The translations under genes were made by a program, and so were the position numbers. 36,934 bases of DNA from Rhizobium sp. Q54 (GTDB lineage: Bacteria > Pseudomonadota > Alphaproteobacteria > Rhizobiales > Xanthobacteraceae): NCBI GenBank assembly GCA_945861895.1, contig CAMAWF010000026.1:1-36934 (forward strand), read 5' to 3'. Within the stretch, counting starts at the first letter, position 1; the number at the start of each line of letters is the position of its first letter. Below, one piece after another: positions 17,318 through 25,357 of this stretch. Under the pieces are notes generated by a model that saw only the letters and a list, made by a program, of their open reading frames with translations, was not told the DNA's origin and searched no databases.

Positions 17318-17509
17318 TTATCGTTTTTTGATAATGCCTTTTTTCACTCCCGCCTCGGGGAAAATCCACATCGCCACGATAAAAAATACAGCGATGAACA
17401 GCACAAATTTGTCGAAGTCCGGCCGGATCGGTGACCCGCTCCAGTAGACAAAGCCGAGCGCCACCAGGAGCACCACCACCGAAACGATCGCTTTAACGTC
17501 GGTCGGCAT
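17318..17509 (-). CDS. Small two-helix membrane protein, unknown function
   Basis: A 63-residue protein starting MPTDVKAIV with GGAGA six bases before the ATG. It has two hydrophobic stretches (IVSVVVLLVALGFVYWSG and FVLFIAVFFIVAMWIF) separated by a short polar loop (SPIRPDFDK), and a Lys-rich tail (KKGIIKKR). It is therefore a small inner-membrane hairpin protein. No family is recognised. It lies 29 bases behind the fatty-acid-hydroxylase-type gene on the same strand and is probably cotranscribed with it. Confidence 0.6.
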   Translation of the reverse strand: MPTDVKAIVSVVVLLVALGFVYWSGSPIRPDFDKFVLFIAVFFIVAMWIFPEAGVKKGIIKKR

Positions 17510-17538
17510 GTCCAATCTCCGCCTGTCGCATCAGCCGT

Positions 17539-18309
17539 TCAATTGGTGACGACAGGTTGTGCCGCCGCCTCCACCGGACCCTTCGGCTGGGCGCGCAAAT
17601 TGCGCTTGAGGTAGCGCGTGTCGTAGCCGTTGAACAGCTGGCCAAGCAGGCCGCGGTCGAGATCGGACGTGCCAAACAGCCAGTCGGCGATTGGGAATGT
17701 CAGGTTCATGTTCACTTCCATCATCAGCCGCGCATTGTGGTGGGCCGTGTGATGGCGCCGCAGCGTATTCACCAGCGGGCAATATTTGACGAACCAGCCC
17801 TCGTCCACGTGGCAGCAGAAGTGCATGAATTCATATACCAGGTACATGCCGGTGGTCACGCACATGAAAAGCCAGCCGACATTCGGCGAAAACATCAGGC
17901 CGAGAATGGCGGCGAACGGGATCGACATCAGCGTGAAAGCAACCAGTGCATAGGGCGGAAACACCGTCACGCGCCAATCCTTGTCGTCCCGGAAGCGCAT
18001 TTCCTCATCGCTGAAAAATTGATGGTGGTTGAGCGTGTGGCGCTCATAGACCGCACGCAGGCCCTTAATATTCACCGGCCGGTGCATGACGAATTTATGC
18101 ACCGCCCATTCGAAGATATTGGTGAAGATGAAAGTGAGCGGGACCGTGAGCCATTCAAGCCATGTCACATAATTGATATGCGAGACGTAAACATAGAGAA
18201 CCGCCGCGCCCATCGCGTAAATCAGCGCGATATGGAAATAGCCGTTGTACCAGCCAATGATGCGGGACCGGTATTCGTTGCGGAAGTCGATCTGCCGTTG
18301 CGTGATCAT
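17539..18309 (-). CDS. Fatty acid hydroxylase/sterol desaturase family membrane di-iron protein
   Basis: A 256-residue integral membrane protein with four or more hydrophobic segments and the histidine clusters of this superfamily: HKFVMH, ERHTLNHHQF, FMHFCCH and RRHHTAHH. These eight or more histidines bind the di-iron centre that hydroxylates or desaturates a lipid. Length is normal for bacterial members. The lipid substrate is not readable (fatty acid, hopanoid or carotenoid are all possible). The ATG at 18309 is the first in frame. It is the promoter-proximal gene of a two-gene unit with the small membrane protein. Confidence 0.85.
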   Translation of the reverse strand: MITQRQIDFRNEYRSRIIGWYNGYFHIALIYAMGAAVLYVYVSHINYVTWLEWLTVPLTFIFTNIFEWAVHKFVMHRPVNIKGLRAVYERHTLNHHQFFSDEEMRFRDDKDWRVTVFPPYALVAFTLMSIPFAAILGLMFSPNVGWLFMCVTTGMYLVYEFMHFCCHVDEGWFVKYCPLVNTLRRHHTAHHNARLMMEVNMNLTFPIADWLFGTSDLDRGLLGQLFNGYDTRYLKRNLRAQPKGPVEAAAQPVVTN

Positions 18310-18369
18310 TGCCGACCCACCCTTTGATCCGTAGCGCCAGCGAACGCCCCCGCCGCGCCTTGGCTAATA

Positions 18370-18387
18370 TATCACAAGTTTATCACA
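18370..18387 (-). promoter_or_regulatory. TGTGATA direct repeat upstream of the fatty acid hydroxylase gene
   Basis: On the minus strand TGTGATA occurs twice, exactly eleven bases apart (one helical turn), 61-78 bases before the hydroxylase start, in an AT-rich patch. This phasing suits binding of a regulator or a promoter element. No matching regulator is identified. Confidence 0.3.
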
Positions 18388-18418
18388 CCCGGGCGGCGTT
18401 GCAAATCGCCCCGGCCGT

Positions 18419-18718
18419 TCACCTCGCCTCCAGACTGCGAACCGCCGCCTCGACCTCGGCGCCGTTGAGCCGCCAGTCGTTGTCAAAATTAGCCACGACC
18501 TTTGTCATGAACGGTTTCGAGAGCTCGATGGCCTTGCCGCTATCTCCCAGATAATCCATCAGAATCGCCAACGCGAGCTGCTGCGGGCTTTCGCCCTCAT
18601 AGGTCCATTCGAAGCCAAATTTGGTGAAGCGCTTGACCTCGTAATGTTCGCTGAGTTTCCGCCCATCCACGGTCACAACCAGACCGTCGATGGTGCGTTT
18701 GCCTTCATAGGTCTTCAT
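18419..18718 (-). CDS. DUF6166 family protein
   Basis: A 99-residue cytoplasmic protein beginning MKTYEGKRTIDGLVVTVDGR, with FGFEWTYEGESPQQLALAIL in the middle. This pattern matches small DUF6166 proteins, in which a short beta region is followed by a helix with QLALAIL. The biochemical role is unknown. It follows the GntR regulator by 37 bases on the same strand and may be read through from it. Confidence 0.65.
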   Translation of the reverse strand: MKTYEGKRTIDGLVVTVDGRKLSEHYEVKRFTKFGFEWTYEGESPQQLALAILMDYLGDSGKAIELSKPFMTKVVANFDNDWRLNGAEVEAAVRSLEAR

Positions 18719-18755
18719 AACGAACGTCCTCTTTCACAAGGAACTGCCCCTAAAC

Positions 18756-19484
18756 TTAGACCGATACCGTGGCGCGGGTGAAACTTTCCACATAGTCCAT
18801 CAGCTTGTCGGTCGCGGTGGCGGCCAGCATTGCATCGCCATTGGCGATTGCGCGCGACTGTTCGGCATGCAAGCGCGCGCACAAAGGAAGATCTGCCGCC
18901 TTGCGGTAGTGCATGTACCAGAACCGGCGCGAGAGTCCGCTCAACAGCCGCATCGAGCGTGCAGCGTAATCGTTGTGCGCGGCGCCGATCATCATATGGT
19001 TGAGTTCGCGGTCGAGCCGCATGAAGGCGATGTCGTTATTGTTGTTCGCCGCGTGCTCCATACCTTGTGCGATCTTGAGGAAATTCGTCTTCTGAGCTGC
19101 CGTTGCGCGCTCGGCGCTGGCACGGCCCAGCAATCTTTCGAGTTCGCGGCGCACTTCCAGCACCAGGAGTTGCTGGCGTGGATTTATATCGGACACCAGA
19201 ACGCCCTTGCGCGGTAAGATGATTACCAGGCCTTCGTTCGCCAACCTCTGCAGCGCCTCGCGCACCGGCGTGCGCCCTAGCTTAAATCGGTCGGCAAGCA
19301 GCTGCTCCGAAAGGACAGTGCCTGGCCGTAGCCGCAGCGTGACGATATCCTCCTCGATCTCGCGATATGCCTGCTCGGCGAGCGGCTCGACCGCTCGCTC
19401 TGCACGCGCATTGGATGCCGGCCGTCTTTTGGCGGCGCCGATAGTCCGGCGGTCGGCGCGCATTTTTCGTTTTTGCCTGGGCAT
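18756..19484 (-). CDS. GntR family transcriptional regulator, FCD-type
   Basis: A 242-residue regulator. The ATG at 19484 (MPRQKRKMRADRR) lies 19 bases after the PanB-like gene; the longer frame overlaps that gene. The winged helix spans roughly residues 38-100: AYREIEEDIVTLRLRPGTVL, then LADRFKLGRTPVREALQRLA and LVIILPRKGVLVSD. The C-terminal helical half carries an FCD-like pattern: LEVRRELERLLGRASAE, then MRLDRELNHMMIGAAHN (metal-site Asp/His) and RLHAEQSRAIANGD. Such proteins usually repress a neighbouring catabolic gene, here probably the PanB-like gene. The effector is unknown. Confidence 0.82.
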   Translation of the reverse strand: MPRQKRKMRADRRTIGAAKRRPASNARAERAVEPLAEQAYREIEEDIVTLRLRPGTVLSEQLLADRFKLGRTPVREALQRLANEGLVIILPRKGVLVSDINPRQQLLVLEVRRELERLLGRASAERATAAQKTNFLKIAQGMEHAANNNNDIAFMRLDRELNHMMIGAAHNDYAARSMRLLSGLSRRFWYMHYRKAADLPLCARLHAEQSRAIANGDAMLAATATDKLMDYVESFTRATVSV

Positions 19485-19503
19485 GATTGCCTGGCGCCGC
19501 CGC

Positions 19504-20427
19504 CTAGATCTGCCTGCGCTTGGCGACCATTGCCGAAAATTTTTCATATTCGGCGTCATTGACCGTGTAGGAATGATCGTCGTCAGGAAACTGACCGGCT
19601 TTGACCTCGGCGATATATTGCTTGATGCCGGCGACCGCCACTTCGGTCAGTTTGGAATAGCGCTTGGTGAATTTTGGCTTGAAATCGGTAAATACGCCCA
19701 GCAGATCGTAGCACAATAAAATCTGCCCATCGCAGCCAACTCCGGCGCCGATGCCGATTGTGGGAATGGTGAGCTGCTCGGATATGAGCTTGGCGATCTT
19801 GGCCGGCACCGCCTCGAATTCCAGCATAAAGCAACCGGCGTCCTCGATTGCCAGCGCGTCCTCGAGAATTTTCATTGCAGCATCGGCGGTGCGTCCTTGA
19901 ATCTTGAAGCCACCGAACATTGCTATTGTATGCGGGGTGAGCCCGATGTGCGAGGCGGTCGGGATGCCGGCATCCACCAGCGCGCGCAAGATCGCGGCCT
20001 GCGATTTTCCGCCTTGGGGCTTGACTGCATCGCAGAGCGCTTCTTGCATGAAGCGCGTGGCGTTGATGAGGGCGCGATCGACTGTGTTGTAGCTCTGATA
20101 GGGCATGCAGCCGAGGGTGAAAGTATTCGGCGCGCCGCGGCGAACCGCCTGCGAATGCATGATCATCATGTCCATGCTGGCCGGGATCGTGCTCGGGTGG
20201 CCGTGCGCGACCATGGCGAGGCTGTCGCCGATCACCGCGACATCGACACCAGCCATCTCCGCCCATTTGGCCGAGGTGTAGTCGGGGACCGACATGTAGA
20301 CCATCTTTTCCAGGGTCTTCTTGGAGTCCCGGATTTCGGTGATGGTGCGCTTTTCGCGTTTCGGCGCGGCTTTCGGCTCAGCGGGTGCCGCCTGCGCTGC
20401 TGCGCCGGGCATTTGTTCCTTTGACAT
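19504..20427 (-). CDS. PanB (ketopantoate hydroxymethyltransferase) family protein with altered metal ligands
   Basis: A 307-residue TIM-barrel protein homologous to PanB, which adds a hydroxymethyl group from methylene-THF to 2-oxoisovalerate. Preserved parts are VAVIGDSLAMVAHGH, HIGLTPHTIAMFGGFKIQGR, MLEFEAVP (catalytic Glu) and TIGIGAGVGCDGQILL. PanB's Mg2+ is held by three acidic residues: GDSL Asp is present here, but ADLP is GCMP (Asp to Cys) and KIEGG is KPQGG (Glu to Gln). A ~30-residue Ala/Pro-rich N-terminus is extra. It therefore probably acts on another 2-oxoacid or catalyses a different aldol/lyase reaction. GGAGGAG precedes the ATG. It heads a unit with an FCD GntR regulator; no panC is present. 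Confidence 0.78.
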   Translation of the reverse strand: MSKEQMPGAAAQAAPAEPKAAPKREKRTITEIRDSKKTLEKMVYMSVPDYTSAKWAEMAGVDVAVIGDSLAMVAHGHPSTIPASMDMMIMHSQAVRRGAPNTFTLGCMPYQSYNTVDRALINATRFMQEALCDAVKPQGGKSQAAILRALVDAGIPTASHIGLTPHTIAMFGGFKIQGRTADAAMKILEDALAIEDAGCFMLEFEAVPAKIAKLISEQLTIPTIGIGAGVGCDGQILLCYDLLGVFTDFKPKFTKRYSKLTEVAVAGIKQYIAEVKAGQFPDDDHSYTVNDAEYEKFSAMVAKRRQI

Positions 20428-20462
20428 CGATGGCTCCTCCGCGGCTGCCGGCCGCGCACCTG

Positions 20463-20479
20463 ATATATGACGAGTATAT
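20463..20479. promoter_or_regulatory. ATATA-7-TATAT inverted repeat upstream of the PanB-like gene
   Basis: ATATA and TATAT, separated by seven bases, lie 36-52 bases before the PanB-like start, in an AT-rich island inside GC-rich DNA. This could be the -10 region and/or the operator of the FCD GntR protein encoded next to it. Assignment is by position only. Confidence 0.3.
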
Positions 20480-20600
20480 TTGAGGACGCCCGCGCCGTGC
20501 GGTCAAGCGCCGGAACGCAATTCCGTTCAGAACAATTTGCGTTATTGAAAGAAGCCCGAACGATCGGCAAGCCTGTCGAAGAGCGGGAGGACTCGCGCAG

Positions 20601-21131
20601 AGCCGGCTGCAGGCAGCATTCCTTGACGATATCGCTGCGCTGAAGGGTGGAAAGATAGCGCTTCACTTCAACAACGAGCGGCGCGGCCGGCATCCGGATG
20701 TTCAGAGCGCTGTTCGCGGCCTGCAGCCGGACGAACGTATTTATTGCTGCGGGCCACCCGGCCTCATGGAAGCTGTCGCCAAGGCCTGCACTTCGGTGCC
20801 GGCCGGCAAGGTTCATTTCGAATCGTTCACGGCGCCCATCGCGCCACGCATGCCGGAAGCCGATTCGGATTTCGAGATATTTCTCGCGCAAAGCGGCCGC
20901 CATTTTCTGATCCCCGCGGGGCGGTCAATTCTTGAAATACTGGAAGAGAATGGGATTTCGGCGCCATTCGGGTGCCGAAGTGGATTTTGTGGATGTTGTG
21001 AAACGCGCCTGGTTGCCGGAGAGCCGGACCATCGCGACTATGTCTTGTCGGAATCCGCTCGTGCGGCCAATCAGTCAATCATGATTTGCGTGTCCAGGGC
21101 GCGCAGCCGTTCGTTGACACTGGACATTTGA
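20601..21131 (+). pseudogene. 5'-truncated oxygenase reductase (phthalate dioxygenase reductase/VanB family), C-terminal relic
   Basis: The frame from about 20601 (SRLQAAFLDDIAALKGGKIA) runs to a natural stop at 21129-21131. It covers the end of the NAD-binding domain (YCCGPPGLMEAVAKAC) and the whole plant-type [2Fe-2S] ferredoxin domain, with Cys residues in GCRSGFCGCCETR and a final MICVSRA. The complete family is about 315-330 residues; the flavin-binding domain and most of the NAD domain are absent. Upstream there is only the PanB-like promoter region, and no ATG precedes the homology. It is thus a relic, although a stand-alone ferredoxin product from the ATG at 20766 is conceivable. Such reductases feed Rieske oxygenases like the one at 5511. 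Confidence 0.75.
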
Positions 21132-21452
21132 GTGCCGCTCCCAGGCTTTTGTCCGATGGGGCTTGCCATAGTCATCGCGAACGATATCTTGGGCATCGAA
21201 AGCTTGGAATTGTGCATGCACGTAAATGGCGAGTTGCGGCAGCGCGCCAAGATCAGAGATATTAATTCCGATATCCCTGCGCTGATAGCGTCTATTTCGT
21301 GTGGCATAACCTTCATGCCGGGCGATGTCATCGCGACCGGCATACCAGCGGGCGTAGGGATCGGATTCAATCCGCCGAAATTCCTCCAACCAGGTGATAA
21401 CGTCGCGATCCAGATCGACGAAATCGGCGAGCTGAAAATCAAAGTTATGTAA
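21132..21452 (+). pseudogene. 5'-truncated fumarylacetoacetate hydrolase family protein, C-terminal relic
   Basis: Immediately after the reductase stop, in the same frame, 106 codons from a GTG encode the C-terminal third of an FAH-family hydrolase/isomerase: GFCPMGLAIVIANDILG, LELCMHVNGELRQRAKIRD, then MPGDVIATGIPAGVGIGFNP and FLQPGDNVAIQIDEIGEL. Complete members have about 280 residues with the metal-binding Glu-x-Glu in the missing part, so this fragment cannot be an active enzyme. The remaining codons show no stop. Together with the preceding relic it indicates deletions in an ancestral aromatic-degradation cluster. Confidence 0.75.
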
Positions 21453-21495
21453 TTCTTTCGACCACAAACATCAGCTACGCGGCAGGAGAAATGTC

Positions 21496-22386
21496 ATGAA
21501 ATATAAAGCGATCGAATGGTCCATCGTTTCATCGCCGCAGTGCCCCGGCGATAATGCCATCGGTATCATCACGCTTAACCGCCCCGAGCATTCAAACGCG
21601 CTCGGGCCTCGGATGGGCATGGAGCTGGACCAAGTCATGGATGAGGCCAAGCACTCACATGTTCGCGTCGTCATCATCACCGGGAAAGGCCATAATTTTT
21701 GCGCCGGCGGCGACCTGCAAGTCGAAACGGTTCCGATGGAGCGCCCTGAGGATGATTGGGGTCTCAAGGGCGAGTATGGTGAGATCGTCACTTGGTGGAT
21801 GAACGATTACTTTCATTGGATTTCGCAGCGCGCCTGCACCAAGCTCGAAAATCTCCCACAACCTGTCATCGCGGCCGTTGACGGCATTGCTGTCGGTGTC
21901 GGCCTCGAGCTTGCGATCTGCTGCGATCTTCGTATTGCGACGTCGCGTGTCCGATTTGCCGAGCTTGCTGTGCCGGCCGGTTTTATGAGCGAGTGGAGTG
22001 CGCCCCGGGTGCTGCCGCAACTCATCGGTCACAGCCGCGCATCGGAGATGATACTCACCGGTCGCATGGTGCATGCCGAAGAAGCGCTTACTTGGGGGCT
22101 CGTCAACAAGGTCGTGCCGCCGGAAAAGCTGATGGAAGAGGCGATGAGCATGGCTGGACGGATGGCGTCGTATCCGACCGTTGGGCTGAAATATGCAAAG
22201 GAGACGTTGCGTCTCTACCAGCATCTCAATCGCAGCGAAGCCAACACTCGGCTGGAGCTTGAACGAGTGCTGGAAATAACCCGCAACAAGGATTGCGCCG
22301 AGGGTTTGCTCGCTTTCATGGAAAAGCGCGCGCCGGTTTATCACCCTGGAAATCCGGTGCGGCGTCCGGGCAAAGACGCGAAGTGA
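21496..22386 (+). CDS. Enoyl-CoA hydratase/isomerase (crotonase) family protein
   Basis: A 296-residue crotonase-fold enzyme acting on an acyl-CoA. The oxyanion-hole segments are GHNFCAGGDLQ and GIAVGVGLELAICCDLRIA. The helix after RFAELAVPAGFMSEWSAPRV carries Glu residues near the usual catalytic positions, but the family's GxxP pattern is changed, so hydratase is less certain than general crotonase activity. The ATG has AGGAG seven bases upstream. The stop lies ten bases before the CoA-ligase start, so the two genes form an operon for activation and breakdown of an aromatic or unsaturated acid. Confidence 0.85.
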   Translation: MKYKAIEWSIVSSPQCPGDNAIGIITLNRPEHSNALGPRMGMELDQVMDEAKHSHVRVVIITGKGHNFCAGGDLQVETVPMERPEDDWGLKGEYGEIVTWWMNDYFHWISQRACTKLENLPQPVIAAVDGIAVGVGLELAICCDLRIATSRVRFAELAVPAGFMSEWSAPRVLPQLIGHSRASEMILTGRMVHAEEALTWGLVNKVVPPEKLMEEAMSMAGRMASYPTVGLKYAKETLRLYQHLNRSEANTRLELERVLEITRNKDCAEGLLAFMEKRAPVYHPGNPVRRPGKDAK

Positions 22387-22396
22387 GGGCTTTAAA

Positions 22397-23974
22397 ATGT
22401 CGAACTGGAGGGCCGGACCGGGCCATCGGGTTTTCCTCCCGAACACCAACATTGCGCGCGAGGTCGTCGACCGTCACATCAACGCGGGTGGTGGCGACCG
22501 GCCTGCGATCGTGTGGGATGGCGGCCAATGGACCTATGCTCAGTTGCGCAGCGAGGCGTTGCGCTTCGCCGCGGGGCTTCGGGCGTTGGGTGTGCTGCGT
22601 GGAGCCAAGATTGTCATCCGCAGCCGCAATGCGCCGCAGGCCTGCGTTGCCGTGCTCGCCGCCTACTATCTTGGCGCCGTGGCCGTCTGGGCCAATTCGC
22701 TGCTGACCGAGGATGAACTGTCTTACATCGTAGAGAACAGCGAAGCTCGTTTCGCCGTTACGACCTCCCATTTGAGCGAGACGTTGCTCAATCTGAAGCG
22801 GCGCGGTCTGCTGGACGAGGTGATTATTCTCGACAGCGGTGAGAGCGAGGCAGATCGCGGTTTCGAGTTCGTCAAAAAGCTGGGACAGGATTCATTTGAG
22901 CCGGTCGATACCTCCGCCGAAGATCCTGCCTTCATGCTCTATTCCTCCGGCACGACCGGGCGCCCGAAGGGCATTCTCCATGCTCATCGTTGGGTTGTCG
23001 CCGTTGGCGATCCGGTCAAGATCCAGATGGAATATCAGCCGGACCACGTTGTGTTCACGCCGGGTGAGTTCAGTTTCATGGGCACCTTCGGGCATGCATT
23101 CATGTTTCCGCTTTATGCCGGATGCACAATAGCGCTTTTTGGCGAGCGGCCTGTTCCGGAACAAGTCATTGCGGCAATCATGAAGCATCGAGTTTCCATC
23201 TTTATTTCGGTGCCGACGTTCTATCGCACGTTGCTGGCCAACCCTGGGCTTCGCGATTCCTTTATGGCTGCGAAGCTCCACAGAGTCATCAGTACCGGAG
23301 AGCCGCTTGGCGCTGCCGTCTATGAGAAATGGATGGCTGAATACGGAACGCCGCTGTTCGACGTCTATGGCGTGTCCGAGGTCGAGGTATTGATTGGCAA
23401 TGGCCCTGCAAATCCGGTCAAGCCGGGATCTATGGGCACAAAACTTGTCGGCATGAAAATTACGTTGTTGAACGATCGACTCGAAGAGGTCGCCGTGGGC
23501 GAGCCCGGCGTGCTGATGATCCATCGCTCCGATCCGGGTCTCTTTCTGGGTTACTACCGTCAGCCGGAGAAGTGGAAGAACCAGCATCGCGGTGATTGGT
23601 TCTACACCGGCGATGTCATGTACCGCGACAAAGACGGATACTATTGGGGCTCAGGCCGTGAGGACGATCTGTTCAAGAGCCGCGGTTATTTCCTGTCCCC
23701 GCAGGAGATCGAGGACGCCATCCTGAAACATCCGGTGGTCGCCGAGGCCGCCGTCGTCGGTCTTCCCGATGAAACGCTGGGCAACAAAGTAGCGGCGTAC
23801 GTTGTTTTGCGCGCCAATGCCAAGTATGAAAATTTCGAGCAGGAGTTGATCGAATTTCTGCGCCCAACGCTGGCGGCGTTCAAGCTGCCGAAAAGCGTAA
23901 CGATCATGCAGGCTCTTCCGAAGAACCCGGTCGGTAAAATCCTTCGCCGTGCGTTGCGCGAACCTAAATTGTGA
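22397..23974 (+). CDS. AMP-forming acyl/aryl-CoA synthetase (benzoate-CoA ligase-like)
   Basis: A 525-residue adenylate-forming ligase. Core motifs are the phosphate loop LYSSGTTGRPKGILHAH, the adenine segment DVYGVSEVEVLIGNG, the hinge WFYTGDVMYRDKDGYYWGSG and the catalytic Lys in PKNPVGKILRRAL. Length and C-terminus match benzoate/cyclohexanecarboxylate-CoA ligases and 2-aminobenzoate-CoA ligases. It converts a carboxylic acid, ATP and CoA into the acyl-CoA used by the preceding crotonase. The exact acid is not readable. No transporter is directly linked. Confidence 0.88.
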   Translation: MSNWRAGPGHRVFLPNTNIAREVVDRHINAGGGDRPAIVWDGGQWTYAQLRSEALRFAAGLRALGVLRGAKIVIRSRNAPQACVAVLAAYYLGAVAVWANSLLTEDELSYIVENSEARFAVTTSHLSETLLNLKRRGLLDEVIILDSGESEADRGFEFVKKLGQDSFEPVDTSAEDPAFMLYSSGTTGRPKGILHAHRWVVAVGDPVKIQMEYQPDHVVFTPGEFSFMGTFGHAFMFPLYAGCTIALFGERPVPEQVIAAIMKHRVSIFISVPTFYRTLLANPGLRDSFMAAKLHRVISTGEPLGAAVYEKWMAEYGTPLFDVYGVSEVEVLIGNGPANPVKPGSMGTKLVGMKITLLNDRLEEVAVGEPGVLMIHRSDPGLFLGYYRQPEKWKNQHRGDWFYTGDVMYRDKDGYYWGSGREDDLFKSRGYFLSPQEIEDAILKHPVVAEAAVVGLPDETLGNKVAAYVVLRANAKYENFEQELIEFLRPTLAAFKLPKSVTIMQALPKNPVGKILRRALREPKL

Positions 23975-24056
23975 ACAGCCAGGATGCCCGCAGCGTAGTT
24001 AAGATGGTGCCCAATAAATTTGCGGCATGTCCGGTTAGGATGAAAGCCAAAGGCGC

Positions 24057-24854
24057 CTAAGTCCGGGGCTTTGCTGCTTCGCTACGGCCCCAGAGGATAT
24101 TGTTGGCGAATTTTGCGATGGCGTCGAGTGTTTGCTTCGGGTTGCTTCTATGCGGCGAGTGATCGACGCCGGGGACAACGACTGTTTCGACTGGGCAACG
24201 GCATCTCGTTTCGGCCAAGTGGACTTGAGCCATCGTGCTGTATGGATCGTCTTTGCTCTTAACGATCAACATGGGAACACGAATCAAAGGGAGCTCGGGT
24301 GTAATGTCGAAGGATTCGAAGCGTGGGTCGAGCCACATCTGGCTCCAGGCCGAGAACATCGCGTCGACATTGGAATGATGACGCGCTAGTCGCGCACGCA
24401 AATCTGTCGATTCATAAGTTGCCACCATCTGCCGTATCGAGTTGAGATTTTTTTCCTCCACATTAAAATGCGGTTCAATCAGAACGATCCCGCTGATGCG
24501 GGCGTCCTGTACCCGTCCGGCAAATATTGTGACGATCGATGCGCCATCGCTATGGCCGAGGAGGATTCCTCGCCGGAATCCGATCTCGTTGAGAACCCGT
24601 GGCAGTACTTCCTGCGCCTCGCGATGCAGAGCATCGATTGGCCGCGGCAATGTAGCCAGGGAGGAATGGCCGTGCCCTGATCTCGAATAAGCGAACACGC
24701 CGGCACCTGTCGCTTCCGCCACCTGCGCCGGGAAATCACGCCACGTGGTCAGCGACCCTAGCCCTTCATGCAGCATCACGATCGTGGGTGCCACCGGTGG
24801 CTGTGGCCCGAACCATTTGCCTTCCAGCGTCATCGCATCAATTGTAATCTGCAT
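24057..24854 (-). CDS. Alpha/beta hydrolase
   Basis: A 265-residue hydrolase (start ATG at 24854; a GTG at 24866 is also possible, and neither has a clear ribosome-binding site). The oxyanion strand IVMLHEGLGSLTTW, the nucleophile elbow LLGHSDGASIV (Ser), the acid in VKSKDDPYST (Asp) and the catalytic His in VPGVDHSPHRSNP complete the triad. It is related to small-molecule esterases and meta-cleavage-product hydrolases; a role near the CoA-ligase operon, such as ester or lactone hydrolysis, is only positional inference. It is convergent with the CoA ligase. Confidence 0.82.
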   Translation of the reverse strand: MQITIDAMTLEGKWFGPQPPVAPTIVMLHEGLGSLTTWRDFPAQVAEATGAGVFAYSRSGHGHSSLATLPRPIDALHREAQEVLPRVLNEIGFRRGILLGHSDGASIVTIFAGRVQDARISGIVLIEPHFNVEEKNLNSIRQMVATYESTDLRARLARHHSNVDAMFSAWSQMWLDPRFESFDITPELPLIRVPMLIVKSKDDPYSTMAQVHLAETRCRCPVETVVVPGVDHSPHRSNPKQTLDAIAKFANNILWGRSEAAKPRT

Positions 24855-24866
24855 GGTGCAAGTCAC

Positions 24867-25357
24867 GTCACGGGGGGATATGAGCGGTGAATCGAAAGCC
24901 GAATCATCCTAGTCGGAAAGAAATTCCGCTGCCAGAAAATTGATCGATGAACCGGCTCCGCCACCAGCATTCCGATGTCCGACGAAATGAAACGTCGTAA
25001 GAATTCCTGGCGGCGGGTTGCGGGAACAGGACCAACCCTGGCCAAAACCGGAGAGATTTGGCGCCTCGGAACTGAAACTTTGCGGTCTTACGGAGCGGCC
25101 TGTCGCGATCCTGGCATCTCCCATCTCACTGGAGGCTTTACCGCGTCTGTAATTCGGCAACGTGACAAAGCCTTAAATATCAATTCTAATGAGCCGGCTA
25201 TATTCAGTTCTCTATCCCGCGCAAACCCACGGCCGTGTAGAGCATCGATGCGGAATCTGTGGAGATCGTGAAACTGCTTGTAATTTCGCGATCATATCTC
25301 TAGGTCAACGTTCTGCGGGTGCTTATTGCACGGGCTGATTTGGTGACGTCCTCGATT
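24867..25357. other. ~490-base intergenic region between divergent hydrolase and GntR genes
   Basis: No coding frame here shows recognisable protein features. A minus-strand frame (24909-25160) ends in a Gly/Ala-rich stretch, but I could not match it to a family. An AT-rich patch (25170-25210) and another near 25275-25300 may hold the promoter of the GntR gene. The TGTCTnAGACA motif found at three later promoters was not seen here. Confidence 0.4.

Noticed and set aside
24043-24072. AAAGCC...GGCTTT inverted repeat between convergent genes
   Set aside because: Loop of 18 bases, no T-run, and it overlaps the end of the hydrolase coding sequence; too weak for a terminator call.
24909-25160. 83-codon minus-strand frame in the gap before the GntR gene
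   Set aside because: Its C-terminal part looks protein-like but matches no family I know, and no ribosome-binding site is convincing; not enough to call a gene.
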